Shown: positions 1 to 6,215 of the stretch, in pieces
Position numbering within the stretch: position 1 is the first letter of the stretch
Layout of the letters: each line of letters starts with the position of its first letter
Assembly: GCA_001784725.1 (NCBI GenBank)
Contig: MFRX01000029.1
Span: 9,197-16,218 of the forward strand
Source of the DNA: Candidatus Moranbacteria bacterium RIFCSPHIGHO2_02_FULL_40_12b
GTDB taxonomy: Bacteria; Patescibacteriota; Minisyncoccia; Moranbacterales; 2-12-FULL-40-10
Length of the DNA: 7,022 nucleotides
Direction of reading: 5' to 3'
Translations under genes and position numbers: made by a program
Notes under the pieces: generated by a model
Databases searched by the model: none
What the model saw: the letters and a program-made list of their open reading frames with translations, nothing else
Told to the model about the DNA's origin: nothing

Positions 1-358
1 AATAATTTTTAAAAAATAATCCGGTCAGTAATTCCCGACTATGTAAAATATCATAGGGATGAAAATGTAAATAAAGTTTTGCTAACACTAAAAAACTCAA
101 TGTGGATATCAAAAAACCTATTCCAAAAACATTAAAACTAACCAGATCTAAACAAGGAATTCGGGTAATTTTAAAATTTCTTTTAACGTGATAAAAATCA
201 AAGGGGTCTTCTAATAAATCATTAATCCGCCTTGGAACTAATAATTCCACCAACAATCCCCGCTCGCTGAAAGCTTCGCACATCTTCATAATCTGAATAC
301 CGTGCGCTTTCTCGGTCGGCAGACGTATATTGGCAATATAAATTAATCTTTTTTGCAT
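1..358 (-). CDS. Glycosyltransferase family 4, N-terminal domain (3' end beyond window)
   Basis: This frame opens with ATG at 358 and stays open for 119 codons to the left edge, so only the N-terminal part is visible. The protein begins MQKRLIYIANIRLPTEKAHG, followed by IQIMKMCEAFSERG. This is the first strand, nucleotide-site loop and first helix of a GT-B glycosyltransferase (Glyco_transf_4-like acceptor domain). A later PYDILHSREL segment (about residues 101-110) fits the strand and loop where such enzymes say 'the sugar lies in reach'. A hydrophobic stretch at about residues 74-96 is probably a membrane-facing helix of the acceptor domain rather than a true anchor. The start overlaps the end of the upstream GT4 gene by 16 bases, and no Shine-Dalgarno sequence precedes it. 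The C-terminal donor domain and its E-x7-E motif would lie outside the window. Base composition is very AT-rich (about 31% GC over 1-300). Donor and acceptor are unknown. Confidence 0.85.
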   Translation of the reverse strand, partial: MQKRLIYIANIRLPTEKAHGIQIMKMCEAFSERGLLVELLVPRRINDLLEDPFDFYHVKRNFKITRIPCLDLVSFNVFGIGFLISTLSFLVLAKLYLHFHPYDILHSRELLTGLFFKNY

Positions 359-1506
359 ACAATTTCAAATAATTCTCTGGCGGCATTTGGCCAAGAAAAA
401 ATCCGGGAGCGTTCTAAACCTCTGATTATGAGTCTTTGCCTTAAATTTGAATCATTCAGGACCTCGAAAATTTTTTCCGACAACTGTCTGGCGTCACGCG
501 GATTTGCCAATACAGCCGCTCCATTCGTAATTTCCGCCATAACGGGAATATCGGAACCAATGACCGGAACACCACACCTCATTGCTTCAACTAATGGCAG
601 GCCAAAACCCTCCAATAAAGATGGGTACGCCAATACATCGGCCAGATTATAAACTGCCGGCATATCTTCTTCCTCAATATAGGGAGCGATGAAAATTTCC
701 TTTTCAAAACCGGATTCCTTTATTTTTTTTTCAATCATTGCGGTATAGGAAAATAAATGCCTCCCGCCAATAATTACTAATGAATGGGGAATTTTATAAT
801 TTTTCTTAAGAAGAATAAAAGCGTCAATTAAAATTTCGATATTTTTATGGGGATCTAATCTGGAAACGTCCAATAAGTAAGGGGTGGCTAAATTATATTT
901 ATTTTTTAAATATTCTTTTTTATTTTCTTTCTCGATTTGTGAAAATTGGCGGAAATTTTCTGCTACTCCGTTATAAATTGAAAAAACCTTATTTGGGTCT
1001 ATACAATAATAATGAATAATTTCTTCTCGAGCGCTTTTAGAAACGGCGATTACGGCATCTAAAAAATATTGGCCGACATATTTTAAAAAAAGGTCGATCA
1101 GCTTAATATCCAAACTCATTTTTATTTTATAAACAGGATTTTCTGGCGCGTCATGAAGTAATAAAATAAATTTTTTAGAATTAAGCAGCCAAAATCCAGG
1201 ATAAATATTCCGGTTAAAAATAATTGCATCAAATTTTTCTTTTTCGGTAATAAAAAATAAAAAATAAGAAATCAAGGTGGCAAAAATAGGAGTTTCGTAT
1301 ACCCTGATTTCAACATTTCTAATCCGTCTGGCTATCGGATGATTGCAGGGGCCGGATTTTCTTATTAAAGTTACCTCTAAACGGTCAGAAAAATTGGAAA
1401 TAAATTGTTCGGCTAATTGCTGGACTACAAGCGCAGTACCTTTGGCCTGCCGAGAAAAATCCTCGCTAAAAAAGGCGATTTTAAGCTTTTTAGATTCCTG
1501 CTTCAT
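343..1506 (-). CDS. GT4 family glycosyltransferase (mannosyltransferase-like)
   Basis: This is a complete 387-residue GT-B enzyme, a normal length for GT4. The N-terminal acceptor domain spans about residues 8-185, starting at KIAFFSEDFSRQAKGTA. The C-terminal donor domain follows. It contains the VSRLDPHKN segment with the conserved basic pair R216 and K221 that bind the nucleotide diphosphate in this family, and the LVIIGG strand near 243-248. The signature LLEGFGLPLVEAMRCGVPVI carries the E-x7-E pair E299 and E307. The SDIPVMAEI segment after the signature is common in mannosyltransferases of O-antigen and exopolysaccharide clusters, so a GDP-mannose or similar donor is plausible but not shown. 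It probably acts at the cytoplasmic face on a lipid-linked glycan. The ATG at 1506 lies 7 bases after the stop of the GT2 gene. There is no good ribosome binding site: a GGAG lies about 20 bases upstream, too far to be typical. The end overlaps the next gene by 16 bases. Confidence 0.93.
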   Translation of the reverse strand: MKQESKKLKIAFFSEDFSRQAKGTALVVQQLAEQFISNFSDRLEVTLIRKSGPCNHPIARRIRNVEIRVYETPIFATLISYFLFFITEKEKFDAIIFNRNIYPGFWLLNSKKFILLLHDAPENPVYKIKMSLDIKLIDLFLKYVGQYFLDAVIAVSKSAREEIIHYYCIDPNKVFSIYNGVAENFRQFSQIEKENKKEYLKNKYNLATPYLLDVSRLDPHKNIEILIDAFILLKKNYKIPHSLVIIGGRHLFSYTAMIEKKIKESGFEKEIFIAPYIEEEDMPAVYNLADVLAYPSLLEGFGLPLVEAMRCGVPVIGSDIPVMAEITNGAAVLANPRDARQLSEKIFEVLNDSNLRQRLIIRGLERSRIFSWPNAARELFEIVCKKD

Positions 1507-1513
1507 AGTAAAT

Positions 1514-2254
1514 TTAATCTAGTAATCTCCGCTTATACAACACGAAAGCCACCAGCAAAGATTCAAAAATATCCTTCGGCGAGCTCTTAGAAGTCCCGCC
1601 TTGCCGTTCCAAAAATTTGATTGGGACTTCTTTTATTTTCGCGCCATTCCGGTACATTACGTACAATAAATGAATTTTATAGGCATAGCGACGAGAAAGT
1701 ATTTTATCAATGCTTAAAGGCAATTTATCATAGAATCCGGCAATTCGGGTAAGTTTAAATCCGGAAGTATTATCATTAGTTGGCAAGCCTAGCAGCCATT
1801 TTATAAATAAACTCCCAAAACGGCTTAAAAATTTCCTGTGCCAAGCCCATTCTTGCGGAATACTTCCCCCGGCGATATAGCGAGATCCGATCACGTAATC
1901 ATAACCATTATCCAATTCTGCCACTAAACGCTTAATGTCTTTAGGATCGTGCTGAAAATCGCCGTCAAATTCAATAAATGCGTCGGCTTTCATCTGACGA
2001 ATAGCATAATTCATGCCATCGATATAGGCCATGCCTAAACCGCGTTTTGATTTTTCAATGATCAAATAAATATTTTGGTGTTGCTTGGCCTTAGCTTCAA
2101 CCGCTACCGCCGTGCCATCAGGCGAATTACCGTCAACTATCAGAATCGCCAGCTCATGATTGGCAATAGCCCGGAATTCCACTTCCAAGGCATCAATCAG
2201 ATCCGCTATCACTTGGCACTCATTATAAGTTGGTATAATAACGACTATTTTCAT
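1514..2254 (-). CDS. GT2 polyprenyl-phosphate mannose/glucose synthase (DPM1-like)
   Basis: This 246-residue soluble GT-A enzyme resembles the dolichol/polyprenyl-phosphate mannose synthase group of GT2. Such enzymes move mannose or glucose from GDP- or UDP-sugar to a polyprenyl phosphate at the cytoplasmic face. Visible landmarks are VVIIPTYNE at 4-12, DGNSPDGT at 41-48, KRGLGMAYIDG at 70-80, the metal-binding DxD as D97-G-D99 followed by QHD at 101-103, GSRYIAGG at 123-130, and NTSGFKLT at 162-169. A PIKFLERQGGTSKSS tail lies at 211-225. No C-terminal membrane segments are present, so it matches the single-domain form rather than the form fused to a GtrA-like domain. Its ATG shares an ATGA overlap with the stop of the GT-C gene, implying coupled translation. 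I infer that it supplies the lipid-linked sugar used by that neighbour. Sugar identity cannot be read from the sequence. Confidence 0.92.
   Translation of the reverse strand: MKIVVIIPTYNECQVIADLIDALEVEFRAIANHELAILIVDGNSPDGTAVAVEAKAKQHQNIYLIIEKSKRGLGMAYIDGMNYAIRQMKADAFIEFDGDFQHDPKDIKRLVAELDNGYDYVIGSRYIAGGSIPQEWAWHRKFLSRFGSLFIKWLLGLPTNDNTSGFKLTRIAGFYDKLPLSIDKILSRRYAYKIHLLYVMYRNGAKIKEVPIKFLERQGGTSKSSPKDIFESLLVAFVLYKRRLLD
2251..2254 (-). promoter_or_regulatory. ATGA stop/start overlap (translational coupling)
   Basis: The TGA stop of the GT-C gene and the ATG of the GT2 synthase gene share four bases. The preceding 20 bases contain no Shine-Dalgarno-like purine run. Ribosomes finishing the GT-C protein probably reinitiate here, which would keep the two proteins in proportion. 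Confidence 0.75.
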
Positions 2255-3942
2255 AAATTAATCTTGTATACGCTAACCGGCGGGCCAAATTCTTTTAATT
2301 GGAAAAGCCGGAGCGGATTGCCTAATAACTGGCCGATGGCTGGCGAATACTCCTCCTGAAACTCTCCAAAAGATTTTAATAAAACTCCGCCCTCGGACAA
2401 TTTCCGAAAACTCTCCAAACGATCCATCTCCTGAGCATCCGTTCCACCGAAAAAAACGTATCGGTACCGGCGGTCTCGAGCGTATTTCTCTAAATTATCA
2501 TAAAATTCTTGATTATTGACGTCGTGCAGGTTAAGGGCGTGGAAATATTTTTTATCTGGAATGGCGAAGTTGATTTCCGAAACATCCACCTTCCTAAGCG
2601 AATTTGAGTCTAACAACTCCTGTTCCTGGATAGCTTCCTTAGTGGCGGACAGGCGGGTAAGCCGGGAATAAACGAGGATTTTTTCTCCGGCAGGAATGTT
2701 TTGTTCTGCCCATTCTCGCAAAAGGAGCCGGGAATCGTTGCGATTCATGAGATAAGCGAATCTTAAAGAGAAAATCATCAGCAACGGCAAAATCACCAAA
2801 AACAGCCGCCGCAACGCCTGATTGGCAATCCGCCGATAGGTAGCCGCGAATCCAATTCCAGCCAGCAATGCCAAAATCGGGATTAAAGTAATCGTAAATC
2901 GGTGTTCATAACGAAAAAACCAATAAAAAATTCCGCTATATATGTATATAAAAATAAATAACGGCCAAAAGATGGCCTTTTGTTTAAAAAATACAAATAA
3001 TAAGCCGAATATTGAAAAGATGGTTAATATCGGCTCCGATAGCGCTACGGGCTTTAAGAAAAGAAATGGGCTTTGTAAAATACCCAATGCTGATTTTGTT
3101 GCTCCCGGCGTCAAGTCTCCGCGAAATCCAAAGCTCTGGGGATATAAAATACTCGGCAATATCGCCAAAATAATAAAAATCAAAACTATCCCGTAAAAAT
3201 ATTTTTCCTTGAAAAGCGATAATAAATTATTTCTTTCTTGGAAGAATAGCCAAAAAACGATAAGCGGTATTAAAAGAACGGTAATCGGGCTAATGCCAAT
3301 TCCTAATCCGGCAATAAGCAATCCCAACGAAAACCGTTTCTTGAAAGAAAAGTCCTTATTCGTTAAATAATACCAACTGAGAAGAAAAATAAAAGAAACC
3401 GGCAACCAATGGCGGCCAACTGAGGAAAGCATCGCATGAAACAAGCTAGTACCTAAGAAAAAGGCGGCCGTTAAGCCGATAAATTCACTCATTCCTGAAT
3501 CCGGAGAAGTGTCTGACGGAAGAATATTTTTAGCGACTCGATACAGTAGATAGACCGAGGCAACGCCCATCAAAACATTCAAAAATCTGGCAATCAGAAA
3601 AAACTGAGATAAGTCACCGGTGAGATAATAAATAAATTGTTCCTGACCGCCGCTAAATAACAGATATTTTATTCCTAATAAAACTGAAAATGGCAAAAGA
3701 TACCAATAAGAAAGGTACGGGGGGTAATATAAAACCGTTTTAAATTCTTCCAAGTGAAATACTGGCAGTAGGGTTTTTAGCTGTAGCATTTTCAGAGCTG
3801 CCAGGGTAAATGGCGGCTCATCATCCACCAGCCAAAGCGGAAGTCCATATCCAATACCAACTATTCTTACCAAGAAGGCAAAAACCAATAGATAAATAAG
3901 GAGTAGCTTCGGTCGGAAAATCTTTCCAAAAGTTTCTTGCAT
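2251..3942 (-). CDS. GT-C polytopic membrane glycosyltransferase (PMT/ArnT-like, GT39/GT83 type)
   Basis: This 563-residue protein has a membrane half and a soluble C-terminal half. Roughly ten or more hydrophobic segments fall between residues 12 and 398, for example 12-31, 76-96, 113-134, 153-171, 178-193, 205-234, 250-268, 303-320, 324-343 and 350-367. A positive N-terminus (K7, R10, K12) puts the start in the cytoplasm, so the first loop is extracytoplasmic. That loop carries D40-D41-E42, the acidic motif expected for the catalytic site of GT-C enzymes, followed by YYPPYLSYW at 72-80, typical of the PMT_2 family. RYEHRFTITLIP at 344-355 matches the usual late-helix motif. The C-terminal domain begins NDSRLLLREWAEQNIPAGE at 402-420, also typical. 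Such enzymes move a sugar from a polyprenyl-phosphate donor to protein, lipid A or glycan outside the membrane. The ATG lies 6 bases after the upstream stop without a Shine-Dalgarno sequence. The acceptor is unknown. Confidence 0.9.
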   Translation of the reverse strand: MQETFGKIFRPKLLLIYLLVFAFLVRIVGIGYGLPLWLVDDEPPFTLAALKMLQLKTLLPVFHLEEFKTVLYYPPYLSYWYLLPFSVLLGIKYLLFSGGQEQFIYYLTGDLSQFFLIARFLNVLMGVASVYLLYRVAKNILPSDTSPDSGMSEFIGLTAAFFLGTSLFHAMLSSVGRHWLPVSFIFLLSWYYLTNKDFSFKKRFSLGLLIAGLGIGISPITVLLIPLIVFWLFFQERNNLLSLFKEKYFYGIVLIFIILAILPSILYPQSFGFRGDLTPGATKSALGILQSPFLFLKPVALSEPILTIFSIFGLLFVFFKQKAIFWPLFIFIYIYSGIFYWFFRYEHRFTITLIPILALLAGIGFAATYRRIANQALRRLFLVILPLLMIFSLRFAYLMNRNDSRLLLREWAEQNIPAGEKILVYSRLTRLSATKEAIQEQELLDSNSLRKVDVSEINFAIPDKKYFHALNLHDVNNQEFYDNLEKYARDRRYRYVFFGGTDAQEMDRLESFRKLSEGGVLLKSFGEFQEEYSPAIGQLLGNPLRLFQLKEFGPPVSVYKINL

Positions 3943-3948
3943 ATGAAT

Positions 3949-5100
3949 TTATTTTAACATCTTGTCGAAATCCAAAGAATTTTTGTATTTTTCCAAATAT
4001 TCTTGCTTGGTTGGCCATTTTTCCAGTAATTTTAAGCTGTTCAGCTTAAATTCTTCTCTTTTGGCTGGATTTTTTATTAATTCTAAGATTGCTTCTGTAA
4101 GCACCTGAATATCTCCTATCGGAACTACCTGACCGTCTAAATCATTAATTAAAACTTCCCCAGCTATTCCAACGTCAGCCATTATCACCGGCAATCCCGC
4201 CGCCATAGCTTCAATTACCGTCCTTCCATACCCTTCGTAATTAGACGTTAATAAAAACAAATCCGCAGTCTTATAATAAGAAATCAAGTCATTAGTCCAC
4301 GGTTCAAGAATAATGTTATTTCGTAATTGGTAATTAGTAATTAGTAATTGGATATTTTTTTGTTCCGGCCCTTCGCCGACAATAAGTAATAACATTTTAC
4401 TTTTGACATTTAACCTTTGACTTAATTCTTTCATCGCCTTAATCGCCATTCCAATATTTTTTTCTTTAGTTAAACGAGAAGCTATCAGTATTATAAAATC
4501 ATATTCCGGATATTTTTGATGAAGATTCATCTTAATTTTAGCTGATTGGATTTTTTTAACGTCAACAAAAATCGGTAATACCGAAACATTTGACATTCGA
4601 CATTTGACATTTGACACCAATGACTGCTTTATACGCTCGGAGACAACGCGAATGCCATCGGCTTTTGGCAATAAAAATTTAGCTATCAAAACCTTTAGGC
4701 CGTTCTTTAATGATTCGGCTTTAAAATGGGAGCTAAAAATATCGGCGTGAATCTGAAGCTGAAGTGGAAGGTGAAAACGCAATTTCAGCAACCAGCCGAC
4801 TAAACCAGCTTCAAAAGGATCCTGAGCGGTGACCGCCGAAAGAGTGTGGCGAGTAACTATTCCCGCAACAATGGACAAAACTTGATGCCAATATAAAATT
4901 TTATGGGCATGATTCGTCGGATACACAAAAATATTTTTGGCAATTTCAATATTTTTAAATCCTAAAGCCTTGTCCGCAAAAACAATGATATGAAGCTCAT
5001 TAAAAAGCTGGCCGTATTCCTGGATTCTTTTTTGCGCCTCGGAATCTTTGACAAAAAGATTTCTTTCCGAACCGATGCTTAAGACATTGAAATTAGTCAT
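3949..5100 (-). CDS. GT4 family glycosyltransferase with three heptamer-array insertions
   Basis: This 383-residue GT-B enzyme starts MTNFNVLSIGSERNLFVKDS. I chose the ATG at 5100 because it forms an ATGA overlap with the stop of the upstream gene. An in-frame TTG at 5106 would add only two residues and is less likely. The acceptor domain contains TAQDPFEAGL (91-100) and QIHADIFSSHF (116-126). The donor domain has IASRLTKEKN with R209 and K214, VGEGPEQ at 241-247, and the E-x7-E signature YEGYGRTVIEAMAAG with E289 and E297. All catalytic-site landmarks are therefore intact and the enzyme should be active, adding one sugar from a nucleotide donor. The oddity is three 28-base period-7 arrays, encoding residues 163-172, 227-236 and 250-259. 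Each falls where a Rossmann helix gives way to the next strand. GC is low, about 33% by hand count over 3961-4620. The gene ends 6 bases before the GT-C gene. Confidence 0.93.
   Translation of the reverse strand: MTNFNVLSIGSERNLFVKDSEAQKRIQEYGQLFNELHIIVFADKALGFKNIEIAKNIFVYPTNHAHKILYWHQVLSIVAGIVTRHTLSAVTAQDPFEAGLVGWLLKLRFHLPLQLQIHADIFSSHFKAESLKNGLKVLIAKFLLPKADGIRVVSERIKQSLVSNVKCRMSNVSVLPIFVDVKKIQSAKIKMNLHQKYPEYDFIILIASRLTKEKNIGMAIKAMKELSQRLNVKSKMLLLIVGEGPEQKNIQLLITNYQLRNNIILEPWTNDLISYYKTADLFLLTSNYEGYGRTVIEAMAAGLPVIMADVGIAGEVLINDLDGQVVPIGDIQVLTEAILELIKNPAKREEFKLNSLKLLEKWPTKQEYLEKYKNSLDFDKMLK
4324..4351. repeat. Tandem heptamer array, TAATTRG x4
   Basis: Four head-to-tail 7-base units fill exactly 28 bases. 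On the + strand the outer two units are TAATTGG and the inner two TAATTAG. Flanking bases do not continue the period. The array lies inside the GT4 gene ending at 3949 and encodes residues 250-259, IQLLITNYQL, between the helix after VGEGPEQ and the next strand NNIILEP. The period is not a multiple of three, so gain or loss of one unit would shift the frame. Confidence 0.9.
4393..4420. repeat. Degenerate tandem heptamer array related to TCAAATG
   Basis: Four 7-base units fill 28 bases. Read on the minus strand, they are TCAAAGG, TTAAATG, TCAAAAG and TAAAATG in order. Each differs at one position from the TCAAATG unit of the array at 4587-4614, so this looks like an older, decayed copy of the same kind of array. 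It encodes residues 227-236, SQRLNVKSKM, of the host GT4 protein, at a helix-to-strand turn just before LLLIVGEGP. Confidence 0.7.
4587..4614. repeat. Tandem heptamer array, TCAAATG x4 (minus strand)
   Basis: Four 7-base units fill exactly 28 bases. On the + strand three units read CATTTGA and the second reads CATTCGA. The bases either side do not continue the period. The array encodes residues 163-172, SNVKCRMSNV, of the GT4 protein, sitting between helix RVVSERIKQSLV and strand VSVLPIFVD. The same peptide style recurs in predicted proteins of Candidate Phyla Radiation bacteria, from memory and not checked here. Confidence 0.9.
5097..5100 (-). promoter_or_regulatory. ATGA stop/start overlap that decides the downstream start
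   Basis: The TGA stop of the 372-residue GT4 gene overlaps the ATG of the next GT4 gene. This favours ATG at 5100 over the in-frame TTG at 5106. No Shine-Dalgarno sequence lies within 15 bases upstream, so coupled reinitiation is the likely mode of translation. Confidence 0.75.
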
Positions 5101-6215
5101 TGGCAAATTATCTGAAGATACTCTCGCGCCATATCCGGCCAGGTTTTCGAATAGCGAATTTCCGAAAGGTATTTCTGATAATTATCATAAAAATTTTTAT
5201 CGAGTAATTTTGCTGCCGCTGAAAAGAAACTATCTTCGCTTAAGGGATCGGCATACAGCAACCCCGGAAATTGGTCTCGGATACCGGTTTCTTGAGTTAG
5301 CACGATCGGCTTATTAAAGCTCACGCACTGTAAGGCGAAATTAGGGCTTATTTCCGATATGGAAGGCAATATGCAGAAGTAAGATTTTTGAATCCTGGCA
5401 AATAGCTCCTTTTGCTCCAGGTTGTTGCCTAACTTAACCGCCTGCCCCAATCCTTCTGCCTGAATCGTTGCGGCAATCGCCGATTTTTCCGGACCATCCC
5501 CCACCAGCTCTAACACTAAATTAGCGTCGCGAACTAATAAGCGCTTAAAAATTTTTATTAGAAAATCCAAATTTTTTAACCGGATAAATCTACCCGCCCA
5601 TAAAATTATTTTTGGATTTTCTTGATAAGGAAACAGCTGGGATCCTTTTTTTTCAAAAATATTATTGATGACGGCAGTTTTGGCATTACCCAAGCCATAA
5701 TATTTAATAAATAGATTCTTCTGCCAATTGGTGGTGAAGATAAGATTGTCCGTCTGCCGCACCACCAAAGTAATGAGGAAATTTAAAAAACCGCGAGCTT
5801 TATGCAATCCCTGGTTATAAAATTCAGTGATAGTAATTGGTTCTTGCCCGGATTCAACGAATTTTTCCCATAAAAAATCTCCGCCAAAACGGATTAGCAC
5901 TTTTTTACGAAATATTTTTCCAACTAAAACGCTTGGCAGTCCGGCCGCCAAAGAATCGAGCGCCAGGATGGCATCGGCATTCCTTGCTTGCCAGAAGACT
6001 TTCCAGGCATAAATCAAATGGCGCAATCCTTTCGGCCATATCCGAGAAACTCCGGTGATGGAATATCCAGAAACTGGCAAAAAATTTTTTCCGTACGTAA
6101 CTACCGCCACCGCAATTCTTTGCCGAGAAAATTCTTCTGCTAATTGCTTCGCGTATAACGCCGGACCGCCGATATCCGGCGGGAAAATACTAGTGGCTAT
6201 AAGTAAATTAGTCAT
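5097..6215 (-). CDS. GT4 family glycosyltransferase with E-x7-Q signature
   Basis: This is a complete 372-residue GT-B enzyme. It opens MTNLLIATSIFPPDIGGPAL, the usual GT4 N-terminal loop, then YAKQLAEEF. The acceptor domain continues with ALDSLAAGLPS (85-95) and RFGGDFLWE (109-117). The donor domain has WAGRFIRLKN with the conserved basic residues R209 and K214, and VGDGPE at 238-243. The signature reads SEISPNFALQCVSFNKPIV: E288 is present, but the second glutamate of E-x7-E is glutamine Q296 (codon CAG at 5330-5328). In characterised GT4 enzymes that second glutamate contacts the ribose of the nucleotide, so donor binding may be altered although the rest of the site looks sound. The ATG at 6215 lies 8 bases inside the end of the upstream gene, and the TGA stop is part of an ATGA overlap with the next gene. 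Donor and acceptor are unknown. Confidence 0.92.
   Translation of the reverse strand: MTNLLIATSIFPPDIGGPALYAKQLAEEFSRQRIAVAVVTYGKNFLPVSGYSITGVSRIWPKGLRHLIYAWKVFWQARNADAILALDSLAAGLPSVLVGKIFRKKVLIRFGGDFLWEKFVESGQEPITITEFYNQGLHKARGFLNFLITLVVRQTDNLIFTTNWQKNLFIKYYGLGNAKTAVINNIFEKKGSQLFPYQENPKIILWAGRFIRLKNLDFLIKIFKRLLVRDANLVLELVGDGPEKSAIAATIQAEGLGQAVKLGNNLEQKELFARIQKSYFCILPSISEISPNFALQCVSFNKPIVLTQETGIRDQFPGLLYADPLSEDSFFSAAAKLLDKNFYDNYQKYLSEIRYSKTWPDMAREYLQIICQ

Noticed and set aside
353..652. Open frame on the + strand
   Set aside because: It lies antisense to the conserved donor domain of a clear GT4 gene and its translation shows no recognisable motif.
1249..1269. Three period-7 units of AATAAAA type in the GT4 gene at 343-1506
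   Set aside because: The tract is nearly all A and T and encodes a hydrophobic segment, so chance periodicity is likely; unit content is unlike the two clean arrays.
2075..2359. Open frame on the + strand spanning the GT2/GT-C junction
   Set aside because: It is antisense to two well-supported genes and has no family features.
5101..5106. TTG start adding two residues to the GT4 gene starting at 5100
   Set aside because: The ATG at 5100 gives an ATGA overlap and the usual start for the family; the TTG has no better upstream signal.
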